Origin: an uncultured Actinomyces sp.
Lineage (GTDB): Bacteria; Actinomycetota; Actinomycetes; Actinomycetales; Actinomycetaceae
Direction of reading: 5' to 3'
DNA: 64,000 bases
Assembly (NCBI GenBank): GCA_900545825.1
Contig: URAS01000009.1
Span: forward strand, 48,938-112,937
Below the pieces are notes generated by a model that searched no databases, was not told the DNA's origin, and was given only the letters and a program-made list of their open reading frames with translations. Shown here piece by piece: positions 57,273 through 64,000 of the stretch (position 1 is its first letter; the number at the start of each line of letters is the position of its first letter). A program made the position numbers and the translations under genes.

Positions 57273-57923
57273 TTAATCCTCCAGTTCAGACAGGATTTGC
57301 TCGGACGCCGACAGGCCCAGCCGCGATGCCCCGGCCTCGACCATGGCGAGCGCGTCCGCGGCCGTACGAATACCGCCCGACGCCTTGACGCCCAGCCGGT
57401 CGCCGACGGTTTGCCGCATGAGGGCGACCGCGTGCGTCGACGCGCCGCCGGCCGGGTGGAAGCCCGTCGACGTCTTAACAAAGTCGGCGCCCGCCGCCTC
57501 GGAGGCCCGGCACGCGGCAACGATTTCGTCGTCCGTCAGCGCCGCCGACTCGATAATGACCTTGAGGACGACACCCGGCGCGGCCTGGCGGACAGCGGCG
57601 ATGTCGGCCTGGACGTCCTCGAAACGTCCCTCTTTCACCAGCCCGAGGTTGATGACCATGTCGATCTCGTCCACGCCGGAGTCCGCGAGATAGCGCGCCT
57701 CGGCGGCCTTCGCCACGGTCGGGTGGGCGCCCGAGGGGAACCCGCACACCACGGCCAGATGCAGCCCGTCGGGCACCTCGAGCGGCACCTGCGAGGGCGA
57801 CACGCACACCGAGTAGGCGCCCAGCCGCTGCGCGGTCTGGACGGTTGCGGCGACGTCCTCGTGCGTCGCTTCGGGCTTGAGGAGCGTGTGGTCAATCATG
57901 CCGGCCAACTCGCTGCGCTTCAT
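57273..57923 (-). CDS. deoC: Deoxyribose-phosphate aldolase
   Basis: A protein of 216 aa, a class I aldolase barrel. The Schiff-base Lys150 is in GADFVKTSTGFHPAGG and the second Lys in LGVKASGGIRTAADA. DHTLLKPEAT near the N-terminus is the other family signature. It splits deoxyribose 5-phosphate into glyceraldehyde 3-phosphate and acetaldehyde. It heads an operon with the phospho-sugar mutase; AAAGGTG precedes ATG 57923. Confidence 0.95.
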   Translation of the reverse strand: MKRSELAGMIDHTLLKPEATHEDVAATVQTAQRLGAYSVCVSPSQVPLEVPDGLHLAVVCGFPSGAHPTVAKAAEARYLADSGVDEIDMVINLGLVKEGRFEDVQADIAAVRQAAPGVVLKVIIESAALTDDEIVAACRASEAAGADFVKTSTGFHPAGGASTHAVALMRQTVGDRLGVKASGGIRTAADALAMVEAGASRLGLSASEQILSELED

Positions 57924-58014
57924 CGTGTCACCTTTCTGGTTTGGGGGAGGTGGACGACCCTAGCTTACCAGGTCGGGCACATTTGACAATGCTCTATTTG
58001 GCAGTTGTTCGGTT

Positions 58015-58977
58015 TCAGCAGCCGTCGTGCTCGAGCATCTCGTGGTCACGGTGGGTCGCTGAGTCGATCTGGATCGTCGAATGCCTGATCGACACGGGGA
58101 AATGTGTCGCCACGCAGTCTTGAATCTGGTGGAGGATCTCGATCGTGTGCCCGTCCTTGAAGCACTCGTCGGTCACGGTGACGTGCGCCGTCAGGGCGAT
58201 GACGCCGGTCGCGATCGTCGTCACGTGGAGGTCGTGGACGTCGATGACGTGGGGAACCTCCATCATGTGCCGCCGAATCTCGGCGACGTCGACACCCTCG
58301 GGGACGTTGACCATGAGGATCGACACGGACTTCCGCAGCAGCTTCCACGCGCGCGGCGCCATGAGGGCGACGATGATGAGCGACGCGACGGGGTCCCAAT
58401 AAATCCATCCCGTCAGCCACGTGAGCAGCGCAGCAATAACGACGGCGACGGATCCAATGGCGTCGTTGGCGACCTCGAGAAATGCCGCGCGGGTATTGAG
58501 ATTATCGCCGCGCCCGCTGTACATGACGAGAATAGAAACGCTATTTCCGACCAGGCCGATAAGACCGAAAATAATCATCATCTGGCCGTGGACGGGGTGC
58601 GGATAGAGGACCGACTCGACGGCTTTGACGCACACGACCAGGCAGATGATGAGCAGCATGCCCGACTGCATCGAGGCGGCCAGCACCTCGGCGCGCGCCA
58701 TCCCCCATGTCCGCCGGTCGGTCCGGGGTCGCATCATCATATGCGACGCGACCACGGCAAATACCAGGCCGAGGACGTCGACGAACATGTGTCCGGCGTC
58801 GGCCAGCAGCGCGAGGGAATGCGACAGCCACGCGCCGACGACCTCGGACAGAAGGATGATGACCGTCATCGCGAGGGCGATCGTCAGCCGTTTCCGCGAC
58901 GCCGCAGCGGCGGCGTGAGAATGATCGTGGGAATGGCCGTGGACGTGGTCGTGAGAATGACTCTGCGAACGATTCAT
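58015..58977 (-). CDS. Cation diffusion facilitator (CzcD/ZitB-like zinc exporter)
   Basis: A protein of 320 aa. The N-terminus is a His-rich metal-binding tail (HSHDHVHGHSHDHSH). Six transmembrane helices follow, with the metal site HMFVD in LLADAGHMFVDVLGL and EVANDAIGS in helix V. The C-terminal cytoplasmic domain is ferredoxin-like (VPHVIDVHDLHVTTIATG). It exports Zn2+ or Cd2+ against protons. No regulator gene is adjacent. Confidence 0.92.
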   Translation of the reverse strand: MNRSQSHSHDHVHGHSHDHSHAAAAASRKRLTIALAMTVIILLSEVVGAWLSHSLALLADAGHMFVDVLGLVFAVVASHMMMRPRTDRRTWGMARAEVLAASMQSGMLLIICLVVCVKAVESVLYPHPVHGQMMIIFGLIGLVGNSVSILVMYSGRGDNLNTRAAFLEVANDAIGSVAVVIAALLTWLTGWIYWDPVASLIIVALMAPRAWKLLRKSVSILMVNVPEGVDVAEIRRHMMEVPHVIDVHDLHVTTIATGVIALTAHVTVTDECFKDGHTIEILHQIQDCVATHFPVSIRHSTIQIDSATHRDHEMLEHDGC

Positions 58978-59140
58978 CGAATGGCCGCCAGACTTTCCCG
59001 TGCGATCGGCCTCGCTAATTTGTCGCCAGCCATCACTACCTCCGATTTACCGCGATACAGGTAAGCCTAATCAGAGGGTTTCGGATCGTCAAAGTCCCGC
59101 CCGGGCACAATGACGACCCGCGCCGCCGGCGTGCGACGGA

Positions 59141-59198
59141 TGGAGAAATCCGGTAGGTCCTACCGGATTTCTCCAGCACCACCTACCGGATTTCTCCA
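59141..59198. repeat. TGGAGAAATCCGGTAGG palindromic repeat, three arms
   Basis: TGGAGAAATCCGGTAGG (59141-59157) and its perfect inverse (59159-59175) are separated by one base. A third arm, again the inverse, lies at 59182-59198. The block is 22 bases downstream of the stop of the MetE-like gene, on its 3' side. Confidence 0.88.
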
Positions 59199-59220
59199 TC
59201 CGCGGCAGCGATTGGCCTGG

Positions 59221-60411
59221 TCAGACCAGCTTGGCGCCCGCGACGAGGGTTTCGAGCTTGGCCCACGCGATGTCGCGGTGGATGCGCCCGCCCAGCCCGC
59301 AGTCGGTCGACGCGATGACGCGATCCTTGCCGACGATGTCGGTGAAGTGACGGATGCGCTGGGCGACCAGCTCGGGGTGCTCGACGACGTTCGTCGAGTG
59401 CGACACCATGCCGGGGATGAGGACGAGGTCGTCGGGGATGTCGATGTCGCGCCACACGGTCCATTCATGTTCGTGGCGGGCGTTGGCGGCCTCGAACGTG
59501 ATCGCGCCGGCATGGACCTGGAGGACCTTGTCGACGATGTTCTTCAGGGGGATGTCGGTCGTGTGCGGGCCGTGCCACGAGCCCCAGCACACGTGGAATC
59601 GCACCTGCTCGCGCGGGATTCCCTCGAGGGCGTGGTTGAGGGCGTCGATGCGGATCTGGATGAAGTCGCGGTAGTCCTCGACGGTCGGTTCGGGCTGGAT
59701 CTGGTCCCACGCCTCGGCGATCGACGGGTCGTCGATCTGGACGGTGAGGCCGGCGTCGGTGATCGCCTTGTACTCTTCCTTCAGCGCGTCGGCGCACGCC
59801 CAGACGACCTCTTCGTCGGTCGCGTAGTAGTCGTTGGCGATGCGCGCGCACGACCCCGGGCTCAGCGCGGCGAGGAACCCGTCCGAGGCCGGCTTGCCCG
59901 CGCGCTCGAGGCCGTGGAGCAGCAGCCGGATGTCGGTGGCGACGGCGTCCTGCCCGATGTAGGTGAGTGGCGCGACGATCTTGGGGTTCTTCACGTGGGC
60001 GCGGTTGGCGAGAATCCCCGAGGTCGGGTCGGTGTAGGCGTCGCTAAAACGCGACCAGTCGCGGCGGTGCGTGAACGACGTCAGGCGGATTTTGCCCGGT
60101 TCGGAGCGAATATCGCTGGTGTCTTCCCAGCGGTCCTCGTCGGTCAGCTCCAGCCCACCCAGGCGCGAGAACGAGTAGTTCCACCACGCGCCATAGTCGA
60201 CCTTGCCGGACGTGATGTGCCCATATTCGCCCTCGTTGACGATGTCGAGGCCGATCGCGGCCTGTTTAGCGACGACCTCGTCGGCGGCCTCGGCGAGGAC
60301 GGCGGCGAAGTCCTCGTCCGAGATCGTGCCCGCGTGGCGCTTCTCGTTGGCTTCCAGCAGCTGCGGCGTGCGCGGCAGCGAGCCGACGTGGGTGGTGCGT
60401 ACTCGTGACAT
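59221..60411 (-). CDS. MetE C-terminal-like methyltransferase family protein
   Basis: A protein of 396 aa with the cobalamin-independent methionine synthase C-terminal barrel. It opens RTTHVGSLPRTPQLLEAN, the family start. Zinc ligands are probably His/Cys in VRFHVCWGSWHGPH, Glu in ITFEAANARHEHEW and Cys in IASTDCGLGGRIH. These stand-alone core proteins transfer methyl groups to thiols from various donors. It lacks the N-terminal half of true MetE. ATG 60411 has only weak GGA upstream. No methionine genes are nearby, so donor and acceptor are unknown. Confidence 0.85.
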   Translation of the reverse strand: MSRVRTTHVGSLPRTPQLLEANEKRHAGTISDEDFAAVLAEAADEVVAKQAAIGLDIVNEGEYGHITSGKVDYGAWWNYSFSRLGGLELTDEDRWEDTSDIRSEPGKIRLTSFTHRRDWSRFSDAYTDPTSGILANRAHVKNPKIVAPLTYIGQDAVATDIRLLLHGLERAGKPASDGFLAALSPGSCARIANDYYATDEEVVWACADALKEEYKAITDAGLTVQIDDPSIAEAWDQIQPEPTVEDYRDFIQIRIDALNHALEGIPREQVRFHVCWGSWHGPHTTDIPLKNIVDKVLQVHAGAITFEAANARHEHEWTVWRDIDIPDDLVLIPGMVSHSTNVVEHPELVAQRIRHFTDIVGKDRVIASTDCGLGGRIHRDIAWAKLETLVAGAKLV

Positions 60412-60725
60412 GGCTGTCCAATCTGGCGGAATCCCGCCGATATCGGCCCGCGAGGGCCGGGTGAAACCGGTCAAAGGCGGCCGCCAAGGCCCCGCGCCTG
60501 CGACCTCGCTGACGCCGGCCTCGTGCCGCCTCTCCCCTCAAGTATTCACGCCCACGCACCTTTTCGCGCGGCGTTGTCCGCATGGCAACGCGCGCAATCG
60601 TCCCAACAAGCACACGCAAACGCGCGCCCCGGGCGCCCCCTCTCGGCCACTATCAGCCGATCGTGGGCACGCGGGACGCGCGCTCAAGAATCGTTGGCCG
60701 GGACTAGCCCCAGCCTGGCGTCACC
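60412..60725. other. Intergenic region without recognisable features
   Basis: Between the MetE-like start and the nupC stop, only short GC hairpins are visible (for example GGCCCGCGAGGGCC). No gene or GTGAACGTGA element was seen. Confidence 0.5.
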
Positions 60726-61949
60726 TTACGAGGCAACGACGCCGACGATCGCGGCGTTGAGCATGTTGACGCAGAAACCGCCGAACAGGGCCATGGGCGC
60801 GAGCTTGGCGACCTCGGCGCGACGCTCGGGAACCAGGGCCGAGTAGGTGCCGATCTGGATGGCGATCGACCCGAAGTTCGCGAAGCCGGCCAGCGCGAAC
60901 GTCGACAGCAGCAGCGACTTCGACGAGATCTTGTGGGCCTCGATGGCGTCGTGGAGGGCGGTGTAGCCGACGAACTCGTTGAGGACGGTCTTCTGGCCGA
61001 TGAAGTTCGCGACCATCGGCGCCTCGTGCCACGGCACGCCGATCAGCCAGGCGAACGGCGAGAGGATGAGGCCGAAGAAGCCCTCGAGCGACCAGTTGGC
61101 CTGCCCGAACCAGCCGCCGATGCAGCCGATGATGCCATCGCACATGTGGATCAGCGCGATGAACGCGATAAGCATGCAGGCGACGGCGATCGCGATCCGG
61201 CCGCCGGCCATCGCGCCGCGTGAGAGGGCGTCGATGAAGTTGTGCGACTCCTCGTCGCGGACGTTACGGACGTTGCCGTCGAGGTCGGACTCCTCGGTGT
61301 CCGGGAACAGGACCTTCGCGACGATGATCGAGCCCGGCGCGTTCATCAGCGATGCCGCCAGCAGGGCCGGCAGCGGCGCGCCCAGCAGCGAGTAGCCGAT
61401 CAGCGTCGACCCCGCGACCGACGCGAACCCGCCACACATGCACGTGTAAAGCTGGGCTTTCGTCAGTTTCGACAGGTACGGCTTGATGAGCAGGGGCGCC
61501 TCGGACTGGCCGAGGAAGATCACAGTCGCCGACCACACGGCCTCGATCTTCGACACGCCCAGCAGTTTGCCCAGGACAAAACCCACGCCGTCGACGACGT
61601 ACTGGATGATCCGCAGGTAATAGAGCGCCTGAATGAGCATCCCCAGGAAAATAATCACCGGGAGAACGTTGAGGGCGAAAACAAAGCCCTTCGAATCGGC
61701 CGGCATGAGCGAGCCGAACACGAATGCCGTGCCCTCGTTTGTGTAATCGGTGAGCTTCTGGACGCCGCCGGCGATCGCCTTGAGGACGGTGACACCCGGC
61801 CCCCACTTCATGACGAGGAGGGCGAAAATAACCTGCAGCGCGAGGCCGACACCGAGCGTCCGCCATTTAATGTTCTTGCGGGACCTGGATAAAGCGATCA
61901 GCACGCCAATAATGACGATGATGCCGAGGACACCTTGAAAGCGTTCCAT
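60726..61949 (-). CDS. nupC: Concentrative nucleoside transporter (NupC family)
   Basis: A membrane protein of 407 aa. CNT landmarks are IFLGQSEAPLLIKPYL, which binds nucleoside and cation, GSTLIGYSLLGAPLPALLAASLMNAPGS (given here in part) and KTVLNEFVGYTAL. The C-terminal FALAGFANFGSIAIQIG is also typical. It imports nucleosides with protons or sodium. It lies 12 bases downstream of cdd in the same leftward operon, divergent from deoA. Confidence 0.94.
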   Translation of the reverse strand: MERFQGVLGIIVIIGVLIALSRSRKNIKWRTLGVGLALQVIFALLVMKWGPGVTVLKAIAGGVQKLTDYTNEGTAFVFGSLMPADSKGFVFALNVLPVIIFLGMLIQALYYLRIIQYVVDGVGFVLGKLLGVSKIEAVWSATVIFLGQSEAPLLIKPYLSKLTKAQLYTCMCGGFASVAGSTLIGYSLLGAPLPALLAASLMNAPGSIIVAKVLFPDTEESDLDGNVRNVRDEESHNFIDALSRGAMAGGRIAIAVACMLIAFIALIHMCDGIIGCIGGWFGQANWSLEGFFGLILSPFAWLIGVPWHEAPMVANFIGQKTVLNEFVGYTALHDAIEAHKISSKSLLLSTFALAGFANFGSIAIQIGTYSALVPERRAEVAKLAPMALFGGFCVNMLNAAIVGVVAS

Positions 61950-61961
61950 ACGACACTCCTT

Positions 61962-62408
61962 CTACTGGTGGTCGAGAGCCTCGGGGCCGAAGCTCATGGG
62001 GAGAATCTTCTCGAAGGGGTAGGAGCGGGGGTGGCCCGCCTCACTGACAATAATGCGTGAACACCCAAACTCGTTAAGCACCTGTCGGCACGCGCCGCAC
62101 GGGAAGCACGGCTCGGCCTTCAACCCAACGATCGCCACCGCCTCGATTCGCGGCCGGTCCCACGGGTTGTCCGGGTCGACCTCGGCCATGTCGCGGGTGA
62201 CGACGGCCCTGGTCACCGCGGTCCGTTCGGCGCAGAGCGTCGATCCGAACGCCGCGTTTTCCACGTTGCAGCCGGTGACGACGCGGCCGTCCTCAAGCAG
62301 CAGCGCCGCGCCGACCGGGAACCCCGAATAGGGGATGTAGGCGTGTGTCGCCGCCTCGGCCGCGAGCGCGACGAGTTCCGCGTCGGTGGGGGTGATCGTC
62401 ATCGTCAC
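61962..62408 (-). CDS. cdd: Cytidine deaminase
   Basis: A protein of 148 aa of the tetrameric type. Zinc ligands and catalytic residues: Cys59 and Glu61 in STLCAERTAV, Cys104 and Cys107 in FPCGACRQVL. The substrate motif is TGCNVENAAFG. It deaminates cytidine and deoxycytidine to uridine forms that DeoA can split. GTG 62408 has AAAGGA at five bases; ATG 62402 is an alternative start. Confidence 0.95.
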   Translation of the reverse strand: MTMTITPTDAELVALAAEAATHAYIPYSGFPVGAALLLEDGRVVTGCNVENAAFGSTLCAERTAVTRAVVTRDMAEVDPDNPWDRPRIEAVAIVGLKAEPCFPCGACRQVLNEFGCSRIIVSEAGHPRSYPFEKILPMSFGPEALDHQ

Positions 62409-62431
62409 ACCGGTCCTTTCGCGTTGGGGAA

Positions 62432-62451
62432 CATCTGCTACGTCGCAGATG
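62432..62451. promoter_or_regulatory. Palindromic operator candidate in the cdd leader
   Basis: CATCTGC (62432-62438) and GCAGATG (62445-62451) are perfect inverted arms; a further CAGATG follows at 62454. The SorC/DeoR-type regulator at 54593 is a candidate binder. Confidence 0.45.
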
Positions 62452-62470
62452 AACAGATGGTGTGGTGGTG

Positions 62471-62500
62471 ACTATACGGGGCAAAATCGCCGCCTGGCAA
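62471..62500 (-). promoter_or_regulatory. Promoter of cdd-nupC
   Basis: Minus strand TTGCCA (62500-62495), 18-bp spacer, TATAGT (62476-62471). Confidence 0.55.
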
Positions 62501-62552
62501 GCATCGCTTTCACATCCGCGCCGCAGCCTGCGAACATTCGTGCCCTCGGCCA

Positions 62553-62582
62553 TTGACATATGAGCCTACGCTTCATAGGCTC
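62553..62582 (+). promoter_or_regulatory. Promoter of deoA with overlapping operator
   Basis: TTGACA (62553-62558), exactly 17 bp, TAGGCT (62576-62581). GAGCCTA (62562-62568) and TAGGCTC (62576-62582) are perfect inverted arms, the second covering the -10, so a bound repressor would block the promoter. Confidence 0.65.
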
Positions 62583-62622
62583 GGATCGCACCACATTTCG
62601 CCGTTGCAATGAGGAGACTTCC

Positions 62623-63918
62623 ATGGCCGAGCCCTTTGATGTCGTCGACGTCATCCGCACCAAACGCGACCGGGGCGTCCTGTCCGACGCGCAGATCGAC
62701 TGGGTCATCGACGCCTATACGCGCGGCGTCGTCGCCGACGAACAGATGTCGGCGCTGGCCATGGCCATTTTCCTCAACGGGATGACCCGCGACGAGGTCG
62801 TTCGGTGGACACTAGCGATGACGAACTCCGGCGAACGCCTAACCTTCCCCGGGCTCACGCGTCCCACGACCGACAAGCACTCGACCGGCGGGGTCGGCGA
62901 CAAGACGACGCTGCCGCTCACGCCCCTGGTCGCGACGTTCGGCGCGGCCGTCCCCCAGCTGTCGGGCCGCGGCCTCGGGCACACCGGCGGCACACTCGAC
63001 AAGCTCGAGGCGATCCCCGGCTGGCAGGCGTCGATCCCCGCCGAACGGTTCCAGCAGATCATTTCCGAGGTCGGCTGCATCGTCTGCGCGCCCGGCGCCG
63101 ACCTCGCGCCGGCCGACAAGAAGCTGTACGCGCTGCGCGACATCACGGCGACCGTCGACTGCATCCCGCTCATCGCGTCGTCGATCATGTCGAAGAAGAT
63201 CGCCGAGGGCACGTCCGCCCTCGTCCTCGACGTCAAGGTCGGGTCCGGCGCGTTCATGAAGGACATCGACTCGGCGCGCGAGCTCGCGCAAACCATGGTC
63301 GACCTGGGCAACGACGCCGGGGTGGCCACGCGGGCCGTCCTCACCGACATGTCGCGGCCGCTGGGGCGAGGCATCGGCAACGCCCTCGAGGTCAAAGAGG
63401 CCCTGCAGATCCTGTCCGGCGAGGGGCCGGCCGACCTCGTCGAGCTCGTGTGCACGCTGGCTGAGGACATGCTGGACCTCGCGCGAATCGAGGGCGCCGA
63501 CGTCCGGGCGGCGCTGGGCGACGGGCGCGCGATGGAGACGTGGCGGCGGATGATCGCCGCGCAGGGTGGCGACCCCGACGCGCCGTTGCCCCAGGCCACG
63601 CACACTTACGAGGTCGTCGCGCCGCGCGACGGCGTCCTCGTCCGCACCGATGCCCTGCCGTTTGGCGTCGCGTCGTGGCGGCTGGGCGCCGGGCGCACGC
63701 GCAAGGAGGATCCCGTCCAGGCCGGCGCCGGCATCTGGATGGACACCGTCGTCGGCGAGCCCGTCAGCGCTGGTCAGACTCTCTTTACGCTGCACACGGA
63801 CACGCCGGAGCGCTTCGATCGCGCCCTCGAGGCGCTGGACGGCGCGTGGGAAATCGCCGACGCCCTCGCCCCCGAGGACACCCGAGAGTCGCTGATCCTC
63901 GGCCGCGTCACCGCGTAG
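62623..63918 (+). CDS. deoA: Thymidine/pyrimidine-nucleoside phosphorylase
   Basis: A protein of 431 aa. Family signatures are DKHSTGGVGDKTTLPL (phosphate binding), SGRGLGHTGGTLDKLEAIPG and LVLDVKVGSGAFMK. It phosphorolyses thymidine and deoxyuridine to base and deoxyribose 1-phosphate. ATG 62623 follows GAGGAG. With NupC, Cdd, DeoD, the phospho-sugar mutase and DeoC it completes a route from nucleosides to glyceraldehyde 3-phosphate plus acetaldehyde. Confidence 0.95.
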   Translation: MAEPFDVVDVIRTKRDRGVLSDAQIDWVIDAYTRGVVADEQMSALAMAIFLNGMTRDEVVRWTLAMTNSGERLTFPGLTRPTTDKHSTGGVGDKTTLPLTPLVATFGAAVPQLSGRGLGHTGGTLDKLEAIPGWQASIPAERFQQIISEVGCIVCAPGADLAPADKKLYALRDITATVDCIPLIASSIMSKKIAEGTSALVLDVKVGSGAFMKDIDSARELAQTMVDLGNDAGVATRAVLTDMSRPLGRGIGNALEVKEALQILSGEGPADLVELVCTLAEDMLDLARIEGADVRAALGDGRAMETWRRMIAAQGGDPDAPLPQATHTYEVVAPRDGVLVRTDALPFGVASWRLGAGRTRKEDPVQAGAGIWMDTVVGEPVSAGQTLFTLHTDTPERFDRALEALDGAWEIADALAPEDTRESLILGRVTA

Positions 63919-63923
63919 CCCGC

Positions 63924-64000
63924 GTGAACGTGACCTTTCTGTCCGATTCGGTCACGTTCATGCAGCCCAACCGGTGAACGTGACCTTTTTGATCACGTTC
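63924..64000. repeat. GTGAACGTGACC palindromic repeat, tandem pair cut by the window end
   Basis: Long-loop copy: GTGAACGTGACC (63924-63935), loop TTTCTGTCCGATTC, then GGTCACGTTCAT (63950-63961). Short-loop copy: AACCGGTGAACGTGA (63969-63983), with its right arm running off the edge. It follows the deoA stop by five bases. Confidence 0.9.

Noticed and set aside
1622..64000. The GTGAACGTGAYC repeats as a CRISPR array or ordinary intrinsic terminators.
   Set aside because: They are dispersed singly or in pairs with no spacers, and the T/A tract is in the loop rather than after the stem.
1..64000. tRNA, rRNA or intact insertion sequences.
   Set aside because: No cloverleaf with a T-arm GGTTCRANYCC pattern, no rRNA-like stretch and no transposase frame was recognised in either strand.

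Overview
The window is high-GC DNA (strong G/C third-position bias, frequent GTG starts, GGAGG-type ribosome binding sites, leaderless starts, a PTS built on FruA/FruK/HPr/EI, an MsmK-type ABC ATPase). This suggests a sugar-fermenting, probably host-associated actinobacterium of the Actinomycetales/Bifidobacteriales type. The genus cannot be fixed from the sequence alone. No rRNA, tRNA, CRISPR array or intact insertion sequence was seen.

Backbone, left to right: an AGE-family sugar isomerase and an MsmK/UgpC ATPase (0.3-3.1 kb); L-lactate dehydrogenase (5.4-6.4 kb); an inositol-type module of IolE-like isomerase, sugar-porter MFS, Gfo/Idh/MocA dehydrogenase and LacI regulator (6.4-11.4 kb); a complete fructose PTS with HPr and EI (11.5-16.8 kb); an alpha/beta hydrolase, a ClC channel, a small membrane protein, a HAD hydrolase and a GH3 glycosidase (16.9-23.1 kb); 6-phosphogluconate dehydrogenase and a KDG-type kinase (26.2-28.8 kb); a YfcC-type carrier (32.2-33.7 kb); a glucuronide locus of GPH carrier, beta-glucuronidase, nickel-pincer cofactor genes larE and larB, LacI regulator, uxaC and uxuB (34.0-43.2 kb); and a nucleoside catabolism region of deoD, MFS, SorC/DeoR regulator, phosphohexomutase, deoC, nupC, cdd and deoA (52.3-63.9 kb).

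Four accessory islands with less biased codon use interrupt it: an Xre / ImmA-IrrE / PIN-like trio (3.4-5.2 kb); a secreted lipoprotein, PKD-like protein and NYN nuclease-like gene bracketed by ~98-bp direct repeats (23.3-26.1 kb); an AlbA_2 (Schlafen-like) regulator followed by a decapitated second copy (29-32 kb); and a RloA/RloB-type ATPase-TOPRIM pair with an unknown gene, adjoining a phage remnant with a capsid-morphogenesis (MuF/VG15-like) gene, an EndoU-like toxin, a small candidate immunity gene and a truncated scaffold (43.5-49.0 kb).

The most striking non-coding signal is a dispersed palindromic element with arms GTGAACGTGAYC: 16 copies at 10 sites, in two loop classes that are often paired. 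All sites lie just downstream of stop codons and none lies in a divergent promoter region. Other palindromic families (GAAACGCTCACC arms, TGGAGAAATCCGGTAGG arms, CGCCA-GGTAAAACG-TGGCG) occupy similar places. The strongest system-level candidates for follow-up are the capsid gene/EndoU toxin/immunity cassette, the RloAB pair whose second gene seems to start at ATA, and larE/larB inside a glucuronide operon with no larA or larC in view.
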